This document shows, piece by piece, positions 1 through 5,770 of a stretch of DNA of 7,705 nucleotides. Position 1 is the stretch's first letter. Each line of letters starts with the position of its first letter. The translations under genes were made by a program, and so were the position numbers. Source of the stretch: Rubrobacter sp. (GTDB lineage Bacteria > Actinomycetota > Rubrobacteria > Rubrobacterales > Rubrobacteraceae); contig JADDPU010000005.1 of the NCBI GenBank assembly GCA_016781725.1, positions 1 to 7,705 of the forward strand, read 5' to 3'. Below the pieces are notes generated by a model. That model was not told the DNA's origin. It ran no database searches and saw only the letters and a list, made by a program, of their open reading frames with translations.

Positions 1-2
1 GG

Positions 3-53
3 GAGGGCTCGACCCTGTATGCTGGTGGGTGGCTGAAAAACCGCCGCGGGTGA
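3..53 (+). CDS. Possible 3' end of an upstream gene (partial)
   Basis: The frame that ends at TGA 51-53 stays open from the left edge. It reads as a short peptide ending in GWLKNRRG, with mostly G or C in third codon positions, as in the genes downstream. A stop here would lie 30 bases before the next start, the spacing expected inside an operon. Another frame stops at 34-36 and has a poorer third-position pattern. Only 16 residues are visible, so nothing can be said about function and the stretch could be noncoding. An alternative reading is a -10-like TATGCT at 18-23, whose -35 would fall outside the window. Confidence 0.2.
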   Translation, partial: EGSTLYAGGWLKNRRG

Positions 54-70
54 CGAGTTCATATCCCTTT

Positions 71-75
71 GGAGG
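71..75 (+). promoter_or_regulatory. Ribosome binding site GGAGG that decides the first start
   Basis: GGAGG at 71-75 lies 8 bases before TTG at 84. The in-frame TTG at 69 would overlap this site, so 84 is the likelier start and the protein begins MAEGREAPEQ. Confidence 0.7.
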
Positions 76-83
76 TTGGAGTT

Positions 84-719
84 TTGGCGGAGGGGCGGGA
101 GGCACCGGAGCAGGCCCCCTGGTACACCGTGGTAGGTGTCATAGAGGACGGGGCCGGGCTCAACCAGGCCGTCACGGAGATTCGGGAACTCGGCGTTGGC
201 AGGGACGACCTGACGGTGGTCCTCAAGCGCGAGAACGCAGACGAGACGGAGCCGTTTCCGGAGGGCACGCGCTACATCATCATCCCGAGCGACAAGCGCG
301 GGCTCGAGGTACCGATAGGCTTCGCCATCTCCTTTATAATCCTCGGCCTCTTTTTCGCGATCACCACACCCGCCATAGGCATCCCCACCTTCGTTGTCTT
401 CGTCTCGCTGGCGGCGATACTCTTCGCGGCCTCGCTCACGCGGGTCGGGATCGACCCGCTGCTCACGGAGATGGAGGCGCCGTACGAGGAGGCTGGTACC
501 TGGAACGGGGAGTTCGAGCAGGGCAAGGTGCTGGTCTTCGCCTCGACGCGCGAGCGGCGGCTCCTGCGGCCGATCCGGGAGGCCTTGCAGCGTAGCGACG
601 CGATGTACTACATAGTGGATCGGCGGCTGGAGCCCCGGGCGGTCCACCAGGCCACCCTTCACCGCTCCGGCGGGCGGCGGGTCGACGAGTCGGTTTTGGA
701 AAGATCCGGGGAAGCCTAG
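84..719 (+). CDS. Two-helix membrane protein of unknown function, first gene of the respiratory operon
   Basis: This is a protein of 211 residues from the TTG start. Residues 13-50 look like an alpha/beta domain (TVVGVIEDGAGLNQAV, then an LTVVLKRE strand). A hairpin of two hydrophobic helices follows at about 74-94 and 99-119. The cytoplasmic C-terminal part has the pattern YEEAGTW..FEQGKVLVFAS at 134-154, then a helix and a YYIVD strand. The layout (small alpha/beta domain, helix hairpin, second small domain) recalls general-stress/YflT-like (DUF1269-type) proteins. It also recalls the ActD (DUF3341) subunit of Alternative Complex III, but I cannot assign it to either. No cysteines or heme motifs are visible. 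It ends 14 bases before the first CydA-like gene and is probably co-transcribed with it, which suggests an accessory or assembly role in that complex. That role is inference. Confidence 0.75.
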   Translation: MAEGREAPEQAPWYTVVGVIEDGAGLNQAVTEIRELGVGRDDLTVVLKRENADETEPFPEGTRYIIIPSDKRGLEVPIGFAISFIILGLFFAITTPAIGIPTFVVFVSLAAILFAASLTRVGIDPLLTEMEAPYEEAGTWNGEFEQGKVLVFASTRERRLLRPIREALQRSDAMYYIVDRRLEPRAVHQATLHRSGGRRVDESVLERSGEA

Positions 720-725
720 AAGGAG
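710..725 (+). repeat. 16-base direct repeat, copy 1, at a gene junction
   Basis: The sequence GGAAGCCTAGAAGGAG occurs here and again, identically, at 4209-4224. In each place it holds the last codons of one gene (Glu-Ala-stop) and the Shine-Dalgarno site of a CydA-like gene. Confidence 0.6.
720..725 (+). promoter_or_regulatory. Ribosome binding site AAGGAG that decides the CydA-like 1 start
   Basis: AAGGAG at 720-725 is only 2 bases before TTG 728 but 8 bases before the in-frame GTG at 734. GTG 734 is therefore the likelier start. Confidence 0.65.
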
Positions 726-733
726 ATTTGAGC

Positions 734-2071
734 GTGGGCGTAGCTACCTCTTCGAGCCTGCACCTCCTGGCCCAGTTGGACCTGACAGACGCCTTCTCGA
801 ATGTGGGCGGCACCCGGTTCATAGTCGGCCTCTCGATGCTCATCCACATGTTCTGGGCCGAGATCTTCGTCGGGTTCGCCATCGCCGCGCCGGTGTTGCA
901 GGCGTGGGGGGCGCGCACGGGGAGCCCCAGGATGGACCGCCTCGCCCACTCCATGGCCCGCTTCAACGTGCTCACGTTCTCGACCGGGGCCACGTTCGCG
1001 GTCCTCTTCGTGGTCTTGCTCGTTGGCCTGTACCCGCGGGTGACGACCTCGCTTTTCACGCACTTCTTCTACTTTATAGCGCTGGCCATGCTCTCTATGG
1101 GGCTCGCCTTGTGGGGGATGTACTCCTACTACTACAAGTGGGACCGTTACAGCCTGTTCAACAAGAAGCGCCACATAGCGCTCGGGTTCACGATGGGGCT
1201 GTTCATCTGGATCTGGATGGTCATCATGACCGGGATAGATACTTACATGGTCACCGGCGGGCCCGGCGTCCAGCCTCTCACCGGCCAGACCATCGAGAGC
1301 TTCGGGACGGCGGTGCGCGGGATCTTCAACCCCATGTTCACCGACATGGTGCTGCACAGGACCTTCGCCAACCTCTCGTGGCCGGCCTTCGCCCTCGCCG
1401 CTTGGGCTTCCTTTATGTACATCCGGTCGAAGACCGCCGAGGACCGGGCCTTCTTCGACTGGAGCAGCTCGGTCGGGCTGACCTGGGGCGTGGGGTTCCT
1501 GCTGATGCAGCCGATCGGCGGCTTCTTGATAGTCCTCGCGCTCAAGGCCTCCCAGCCGGCGAACCCGACCAACGCTGTGGCGGGCGGGGGCTCTTATGAG
1601 CGGCTGACCTCGGGGGAGAGCTCGAACCTGCTGGTGATGAACCTCATCCTCGTGGTGTTGCTCGTGGTCCTCTCCAACGCGGCCATGTACTTCGGGGCCG
1701 AGAGGCACCCGGATCGGGCCGGGCAGGTCCCCATACGCTTCTTCGGGCTCGTGGCGGCCGTGGCCGGGTTGTACTCGATCTCGCCGCTCGCGGACTTCCC
1801 CTTCCTGTACATGCGCTACATCGCGATCCTGATCATGGTGCTCGCGACCCTCGGGGCGTTCGTCACGTACCTGCGGGGCCGGCTGCAGTTCAGGTACGGC
1901 AGCCCGGGGCGTAATTACCGGCTAGTGCTGATGGCGGCCGGGGTCGTCGCGGCCGTCGTGGCGCTCAACATGGGGCTCATGAAGTCCAATTCGAGGGTGC
2001 CTTTCACGGTATATAATCAGCCCGGGTACACGGTGGAACCCGGGCCGCCGCCGACAGGTTTCGGCCAATGA
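734..2071 (+). CDS. CydA-like membrane heme protein 1 (cytochrome bd superfamily subunit I)
   Basis: This is a protein of 445 residues with about nine or ten transmembrane helices. Helix 1 carries H38 in LIHMFWAEIFVGF, in the place of the CydA high-spin heme ligand His19. The next helix has the CydA-like RLAHSMARFNVLTF..GATFA run (69-89). H208 in VLHRTFANLSW fits CydA His186, the low-spin heme b ligand. WGVGFLLMQP (251-260) is shared almost exactly with the second CydA-like protein of this operon. The family usually has a long Q-loop with a GD.xG....QP.K motif that binds quinol; here only a short unrelated loop (272-297) follows. E. coli CydA is longer (about 520 residues). Helix 3 (about 110-135) lacks the conserved acidic residues of CydA, but E43 sits five residues after H38. 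There are no cysteines and no CxxCH. The likely role is a heme-bearing subunit of an oxygen- or other-acceptor-reducing complex; electron donor and substrate are not shown by the sequence. Confidence 0.8.
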   Translation: MGVATSSSLHLLAQLDLTDAFSNVGGTRFIVGLSMLIHMFWAEIFVGFAIAAPVLQAWGARTGSPRMDRLAHSMARFNVLTFSTGATFAVLFVVLLVGLYPRVTTSLFTHFFYFIALAMLSMGLALWGMYSYYYKWDRYSLFNKKRHIALGFTMGLFIWIWMVIMTGIDTYMVTGGPGVQPLTGQTIESFGTAVRGIFNPMFTDMVLHRTFANLSWPAFALAAWASFMYIRSKTAEDRAFFDWSSSVGLTWGVGFLLMQPIGGFLIVLALKASQPANPTNAVAGGGSYERLTSGESSNLLVMNLILVVLLVVLSNAAMYFGAERHPDRAGQVPIRFFGLVAAVAGLYSISPLADFPFLYMRYIAILIMVLATLGAFVTYLRGRLQFRYGSPGRNYRLVLMAAGVVAAVVALNMGLMKSNSRVPFTVYNQPGYTVEPGPPPTGFGQ

Positions 2072-2105
2072 TCGTCCAGGCTCGAAGGCTCTAGAAGGGG
2101 AGAGC

Positions 2106-2828
2106 GTGGCAGAGTTACAGAGAGATCCCATAACCCGAAGCGATTTCTTGGGCTTTGGAGTGTTGGGAGCCATAATGGGGGCCATACTGACCATTCCTCC
2201 GGTGGCTTTCGTCCTTAGCCCGGTCATCAAGACGAACATACTCGGCCAGTCGGACGTCGACCCTGGTTGGGTCGAGGTCGGCTCGGTCGCGGAGGTCAAG
2301 GAGAACGAGCCTTCGGTCTTCCAGATCGAGTTCCCCATAGACCAGGCCTACGGGACCAAGCACATCCAGGAGGAGGTCCCGGAGAGCCCGAGGTCCCTGG
2401 AACGGTTCACGATAAGAAACGCCGTCTGGGTCTCGTGGAAGGCCCCGATCAAGACTCAGGGCCGGCAGGGGTCCGGCGGCGACGAGCTGGCGGCCGCCGA
2501 GCGGCCGGCGATCCTGGATCAGAAGACCGAGGGCTTCACCCAATCAGAGCGCGAGGAGATCATGAGCAAGCTCAACGTGCTCTCGAACTCGTGCGCGCAC
2601 CTCGGATGCCCGGTGAGGTGGTTCCCCGACCAGAAGCTCTTCCTGTGCCCGTGCCACGGCGGTCTCTACGACATCAACGGCGGGTACGTCGGCGGGCCGC
2701 CCCCGCGCGGCATGTACCGTTACACGCAGGCGGAGGTTCGGGAGGACGGCAAGCTCTACGTCAAGCACGAGTACGACGCGGGACCGGAGCACAGGGAGAA
2801 GGGGCCGCAAGAGCCCTACGTGGTGTAG
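2106..2828 (+). CDS. qcrA: Rieske [2Fe-2S] protein of a menaquinol reductase (QcrA-like)
   Basis: This is a 240-residue protein starting at GTG with AAGGGGAG just upstream. TRSDFLGF (10-17) and a hydrophobic helix (about 15-39) form the N-terminal membrane anchor, with a single arginine rather than a clear twin-arginine pair. The Rieske fold follows. Box 1 is CAHLGC (163-168) and box 2 is CPCHGG (181-186), giving cluster ligands C163, H165, C181, H184 and a C168-C183 disulfide by family rule. GPPPRGM (197-203) matches the Pro loop. The usual Ser of CPCHGS is Gly186, while the Tyr two residues later (Y188) is kept. A polar, weakly conserved-looking insert (about 112-152) makes it longer than Bacillus QcrA. 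It takes one electron from quinol at the Qo site of the adjacent cytochrome b. It sits between the first CydA-like gene and cytochrome b. Confidence 0.95.
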   Translation: MAELQRDPITRSDFLGFGVLGAIMGAILTIPPVAFVLSPVIKTNILGQSDVDPGWVEVGSVAEVKENEPSVFQIEFPIDQAYGTKHIQEEVPESPRSLERFTIRNAVWVSWKAPIKTQGRQGSGGDELAAAERPAILDQKTEGFTQSEREEIMSKLNVLSNSCAHLGCPVRWFPDQKLFLCPCHGGLYDINGGYVGGPPPRGMYRYTQAEVREDGKLYVKHEYDAGPEHREKGPQEPYVV

Positions 2829-2855
2829 CGGGGATATAGAGAGGAAGCCACGAGA

Positions 2856-3659
2856 ATGATCGGCAGGATGAGGACCCAGACCACCGAGGCCAGCAAGTTC
2901 TTAGTCGACTGGATGGAACACCGGACCGGCATCGTCACGATCATGGAGCACTTCCTCTACGAGCCGGTCCCCAAGAGGGGAGCCTGGCTCTACACCCTGG
3001 GCAGCGCCGTCCTGTTTACGATCACGCTGCAGTTCCTCACGGGCATACTGCTACTCTTCTACTACGTGCCGACCACGGACCACGCGTGGAACTCGGTCAG
3101 CTACATCATGACCGAGGCGTACTTCGGGCAGCTGATCCGGGGTATCCACTACTGGTCGGCGAACTTTCTGATGGCCGTGATAGGGCTTCACATGGGCCAG
3201 GTTTTCTTCTCGGGCGGCTACAAGGCGCCCCGGGAGCTCAACTGGGTAGTCGGGGTGATCCTGCTGCTCCTGGTCATCGGGCTCGCCTTTACCGGGTACC
3301 TCCTCAGGTGGGACCAGGACGGCTTCTGGGCCTCGGTCGTCGGGATGAAGATCGGGTCGTACTCGCCGTTTGTCGGGGCGTACACGATCAACTTCCTGAT
3401 GGGCGGGGACGTTGCGGGCCCGGGGACCCTCTCGCGCTTTTTCGCGCTGCACGTCTGGTTGCTGCCTGCCGCCATAGCGCCGCTGATCGGCGTACACCTC
3501 TACCTCCTGCGGCGGCACGGGGTCTTCGGCAGCGAGTTCGAGTACACCGAGCGGCTCGCCAAGCTGCACGAGCGCCAGAGGCTGGAGGAGTACGCCGACT
3601 ACGAGCTGGACGATGACGACGAGAACGGGCGGGACGGCGGCGGCAGCAGGCGCGAGTAA
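2856..3659 (+). CDS. qcrB: Cytochrome b N-terminal half (b6/QcrB-like), menaquinol reductase
   Basis: This is a protein of 267 residues with four core helices, starting at ATG after GAGAGGAAG. The heme ligand pairs are H98/H112 (13 residues between) and H199/H214 (14 residues between). The 14-residue second spacing is the b6/Firmicutes type rather than the mitochondrial type. RGIHYWSANF and TGYLLRWDQDGFWA (146-159) are typical of the family. The position of b6 Cys35, which covalently holds heme ci in b6f and Bacillus-type complexes, reads LYTLGS here (T47), so that heme is probably missing. The C-terminal tail (about 230-267) is strongly charged, with a DDDDE run. It forms the quinone-oxidising, two-heme b core together with the subunit IV-like protein encoded 73 bases downstream. 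A bc1-type fused cytochrome b is excluded by the stop at 3657-3659. Confidence 0.95.
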   Translation: MIGRMRTQTTEASKFLVDWMEHRTGIVTIMEHFLYEPVPKRGAWLYTLGSAVLFTITLQFLTGILLLFYYVPTTDHAWNSVSYIMTEAYFGQLIRGIHYWSANFLMAVIGLHMGQVFFSGGYKAPRELNWVVGVILLLLVIGLAFTGYLLRWDQDGFWASVVGMKIGSYSPFVGAYTINFLMGGDVAGPGTLSRFFALHVWLLPAAIAPLIGVHLYLLRRHGVFGSEFEYTERLAKLHERQRLEEYADYELDDDDENGRDGGGSRRE

Positions 3660-3692
3660 GAGCTTTTACCGCTGCCCGGGCCGCGTTACTGG

Positions 3693-3698
3693 TATGAT
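3693..3698 (+). promoter_or_regulatory. Candidate internal extended -10 promoter (TGG-TATGAT)
   Basis: The 73-base gap between the cytochrome b halves is the largest inside the operon. It contains TATGAT preceded by TGG, which fits an extended -10 element. No good -35 is seen at the usual distance. A transcript start near 3705 would give a leader of about 28 bases with the GAGGAGAGG site at 3717-3725. This is speculative. Confidence 0.25.
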
Positions 3699-3732
3699 GC
3701 GGGAGCGCGTTATCTAGAGGAGAGGGTGCAAG

Positions 3733-4218
3733 ATGTACGCAGCAGCCACTGGCAAAGCCAAGCCGGTCGAGGAAGAGGTAATCACCGAGGAGAACGTCTA
3801 CTCGCGCCCCGACGAGACCATAGCGTTCTTCCCCGGGCAGGTGCTCAAAGACGGTTACGTCAGCACCTTCATACTCCTCGCCTGCGTCGTGCTCTCTTAT
3901 GCCGCGCCCGCGCCGCTCTCGGAGCCGGCTGACACCGCGACGGTAGACTACGTGCCGAGGCCCGAGTGGTTCTTCTTCTTCTACGAGCAGATGCTCATGT
4001 TCTTTCCCGGGTACGCCCTGATCTCCTTCGGGGCCGTTGTTGTGCCCACGGTCTTTATAGTGCTCCTCTTCGCGGTGCCGTGGCTGGACCGGAGCCCCCA
4101 GCACTACAACTCCATAAGCAGGCCCTTCGCCTCGGTTTTGGGCATCCTGGTGCTCATCATAGTCATCCTGAACATGCTGTTGGCGGTCAGCCGGATCATC
4201 AACTTCCCGGAAGCCTAG
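3733..4218 (+). CDS. Cytochrome b C-terminal half (subunit IV/QcrC-like, without heme c)
   Basis: This is a protein of 161 residues with three helices (about 43-60, 92-117, 134-156). PDETIAFFPGQVLKD (26-40) and WLDRSPQHYNSISRP (117-131) are hallmarks of the C-terminal cytochrome b domain. The Qo-site motif normally read as PEWY is PEWF here (77-80). In many Gram-positive bacteria the matching protein (QcrC) carries a fused cytochrome c domain. This one stops right after the last helix and has no CxxCH. The ATG start has GAGGAGAGG upstream at 3717-3725. It pairs with the b6-like protein to build the Qo site. The stop codon is 12 bases from the next ATG, so it is tightly linked to the second CydA-like gene. 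Confidence 0.92.
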   Translation: MYAAATGKAKPVEEEVITEENVYSRPDETIAFFPGQVLKDGYVSTFILLACVVLSYAAPAPLSEPADTATVDYVPRPEWFFFFYEQMLMFFPGYALISFGAVVVPTVFIVLLFAVPWLDRSPQHYNSISRPFASVLGILVLIIVILNMLLAVSRIINFPEA

Positions 4219-4224
4219 AAGGAG
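4209..4224 (+). repeat. 16-base direct repeat, copy 2, at a gene junction
   Basis: This copy is identical to 710-725. It contains the last codons (Glu-Ala-TAG) of the subunit IV-like gene and the AAGGAG ribosome binding site of the second CydA-like gene. Confidence 0.6.
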
Positions 4225-4230
4225 TAGAGG

Positions 4231-5589
4231 ATGCCCATAGGCAACCTTGACGTACCGGTAATCGGCAAGAACGTCGTTATCGCCGTCCTCGTCCAGACGC
4301 ACATCCTCTTCGCGGCCTTTATCATCGGGGCGGTCATCATCGCCGCGACGAGCGAGTACCTGGGGATGGTCACCAAGCAGAACAACTACGAGCGCTTCGC
4401 CCGCAACCTGGCGCGCTTCGTGGTCCTGCTCTTCGCCTCGGGCGCTGCGCTGGCGATCACGTTCGTGCTGGCGCTGGTCACGCTCTTCCCCGTCTTCTTC
4501 TCCGTCTTGCAGAACGTCTTTTTCTGGGTCTTCCTGGTCGAGGCCTTCATGTTCTTGGGACAGATCATCATCGTCTACGCCTGGTACAACGTGTGGGACA
4601 AGCTCGCCTACAGGAAGAGCCTGCACGTGGTCTTCGGGTTCGTCGCCGGCTTCTTCGGGCTCATGGCGATGACCATGATCGACGCTGTGGCCTCGTTCAT
4701 GCTGACGCCGGCCGAGGTCGAGTCGCAGGCCGAGCTCGTGGCGAGGAGCTTCCTCAACCAGACGATGGTGCCGCTGAACATGCACCGCTTTGTAGGGAAC
4801 TTCTCCTACGCGGGGTTCCTGATCGCGGGGTGGGGCGCGTGGCGCTACCTTAGGACCACGCGGGAGTCGGAGCGCGAGTACTACGACTGGATGGGGCACT
4901 TCGGGCTCCTGTGGGGCTTCGGGTTTCTGATCATGCAGCCGGTCATCGGCTACGGCTACCTCAAGGGCATCCGCGAGAGCGCCCCAGAGGGCTTCAACAC
5001 CATCATGCTCGGCGACAAGTCCTGGGTCTTCAACTTGCTGGCCATCTGGCTGGCTATCCTCAGCATCGCCTCCACCGCGTATTTCGTGCACAAGCTGCGC
5101 TTCACCGTCAAGCCGATGGAGACGGTGCGCAAGCTCTGCGTCGGCGCCCTGGGTTTCACGGCGCTGTTCACGGTCTTGAACATCATCCCCAACGATTTGA
5201 ACCTGGTACCCCAGATAGGGCTGGTGCTGCTCGGCGGTGAGGGCACGGAGGTGCCGCTCGGCAGCATGTACCCGTGGAAGTACATAGGCCTCATAGGGCT
5301 GATGATCGTCGGTTTCTTCGTGGTGGCGCTCTACCTCAGGGCCACAGCGACGGGCTTCTACTGGGGGCGGGCGAGCCGGTGGAGCCAGTACGCGCTCATG
5401 GCCTGCGCCGTCACGGTCGTGCTCACCATGGTCACTATGGGCTACACGCGCGAGACCGCCCGCCGGGTCGACAACGACCCAGGTTTCCTGATCTACGAGT
5501 GCGTGACCCTCGACCAGAGGATCGTCGGCGAGAACTGCCCGGCACACCCGATCGGCGACGCCGCGGGCGGAGGAGGGGGCCACGAGTGA
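4231..5589 (+). CDS. CydA-like membrane heme protein 2 (cytochrome bd superfamily subunit I paralog)
   Basis: This is a protein of 452 residues with about nine or ten helices, starting at ATG after AAGGAG at 4219-4224. H24 (VQTHILFAAFIIG) and H185 (NMHRFVGNFSYAG) match the two CydA axial histidines and line up with H38 and H208 of the first CydA-like protein. WGFGFLIMQP (228-237) is shared with it. Unlike that protein, helix 3 holds a buried acid, E104 in FLVEAFMF, comparable to the conserved Glu of CydA (Glu99/Glu107 region). The CydA Q-loop quinol motif is not present; the loop after residue 241 is short. The C-terminal tail (about 405-452) is hydrophilic, has C424 and C436, and ends in a glycine run. 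No CxxCH is seen. It probably pairs with the first paralog as a CydA/CydA-prime type heterodimer, since no CydB gene is present. The pairing is inference. Confidence 0.8.
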   Translation: MPIGNLDVPVIGKNVVIAVLVQTHILFAAFIIGAVIIAATSEYLGMVTKQNNYERFARNLARFVVLLFASGAALAITFVLALVTLFPVFFSVLQNVFFWVFLVEAFMFLGQIIIVYAWYNVWDKLAYRKSLHVVFGFVAGFFGLMAMTMIDAVASFMLTPAEVESQAELVARSFLNQTMVPLNMHRFVGNFSYAGFLIAGWGAWRYLRTTRESEREYYDWMGHFGLLWGFGFLIMQPVIGYGYLKGIRESAPEGFNTIMLGDKSWVFNLLAIWLAILSIASTAYFVHKLRFTVKPMETVRKLCVGALGFTALFTVLNIIPNDLNLVPQIGLVLLGGEGTEVPLGSMYPWKYIGLIGLMIVGFFVVALYLRATATGFYWGRASRWSQYALMACAVTVVLTMVTMGYTRETARRVDNDPGFLIYECVTLDQRIVGENCPAHPIGDAAGGGGGHE

Positions 5590-5738
5590 TGGATCTGGCG
5601 CTGCTGCTGCTCCAGGAGGGGACCACGGGCAACCCGAACGCCATCGGGGTCTTCCGGTTTTTCGCCGGGTTCGTCCTGGTGATAACCATCTACACTACCT
5701 TCCTCGGTTTTACGTACTGGATCAGCAAGGACGAATAG
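5589..5738 (+). CDS. 49-residue single-helix membrane protein, last gene of the operon
   Basis: The ATG at 5589 overlaps the stop of the second CydA-like gene by one base (TGATG), so translational coupling is likely. A short N-terminal segment is followed by one hydrophobic helix at about 21-45 (FRFFAGFVLVITIYT) and a charged SKDE end. Size and position, directly after a CydA-type gene, recall the small subunits of respiratory complexes: CydX of cytochrome bd, CcoQ, or the Pet small subunits of b6f. No sequence match to any of these can be claimed. The most likely role is structural, stabilising or closing one face of a CydA-like subunit. That role is inference; the gene itself is well supported by coupling, hydrophobicity and the terminator just after it. 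Confidence 0.75.
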   Translation: MDLALLLLQEGTTGNPNAIGVFRFFAGFVLVITIYTTFLGFTYWISKDE

Positions 5739-5764
5739 CTAACGGCTATACAGCCGTTAGCTAT
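5735..5764 (+). terminator. Perfect 13-bp hairpin overlapping the last stop codon
   Basis: The arms 5735-5747 and 5752-5764 are fully complementary around a 4-base ATAC loop. The TAG stop (5736-5738) lies inside the left arm. No T-run follows directly. It may protect the transcript 3' end or act together with the next hairpin. Confidence 0.6.
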
Positions 5765-5770
5765 CGAATA

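Noticed and set aside
29..595. A 188-codon + strand frame overlapping the first membrane protein gene
   Set aside because: It is Arg/Gly/His-rich without domain features and lacks a ribosome binding site; the alternative frame has GGAGG and clear membrane helices.
716..1708. A 330-codon open frame on the - strand opposite CydA-like 1
   Set aside because: Its composition is low-complexity and charged, mirroring codon bias of the sense gene, with no motif.
2106..2828. Twin-arginine signal in the Rieske protein
   Set aside because: The N-terminus shows TRSDFLGF with only one arginine; it may still use Tat, but the motif cannot be claimed.
3388..5583. A 731-codon open frame on the - strand opposite subunit IV and CydA-like 2
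   Set aside because: It is antisense to three well-supported genes, its protein is an implausible His/Glu/Asp/Arg/Pro-rich string without domains, and long antisense frames are expected in high-GC DNA.
4231..5589. CydB (cytochrome bd subunit II) as identity of the second CydA-like protein
   Set aside because: It has the CydA axial histidines, the RFxVLxF run and the WGxGFLxMQP motif shared with the first protein, so it is a subunit I paralog.
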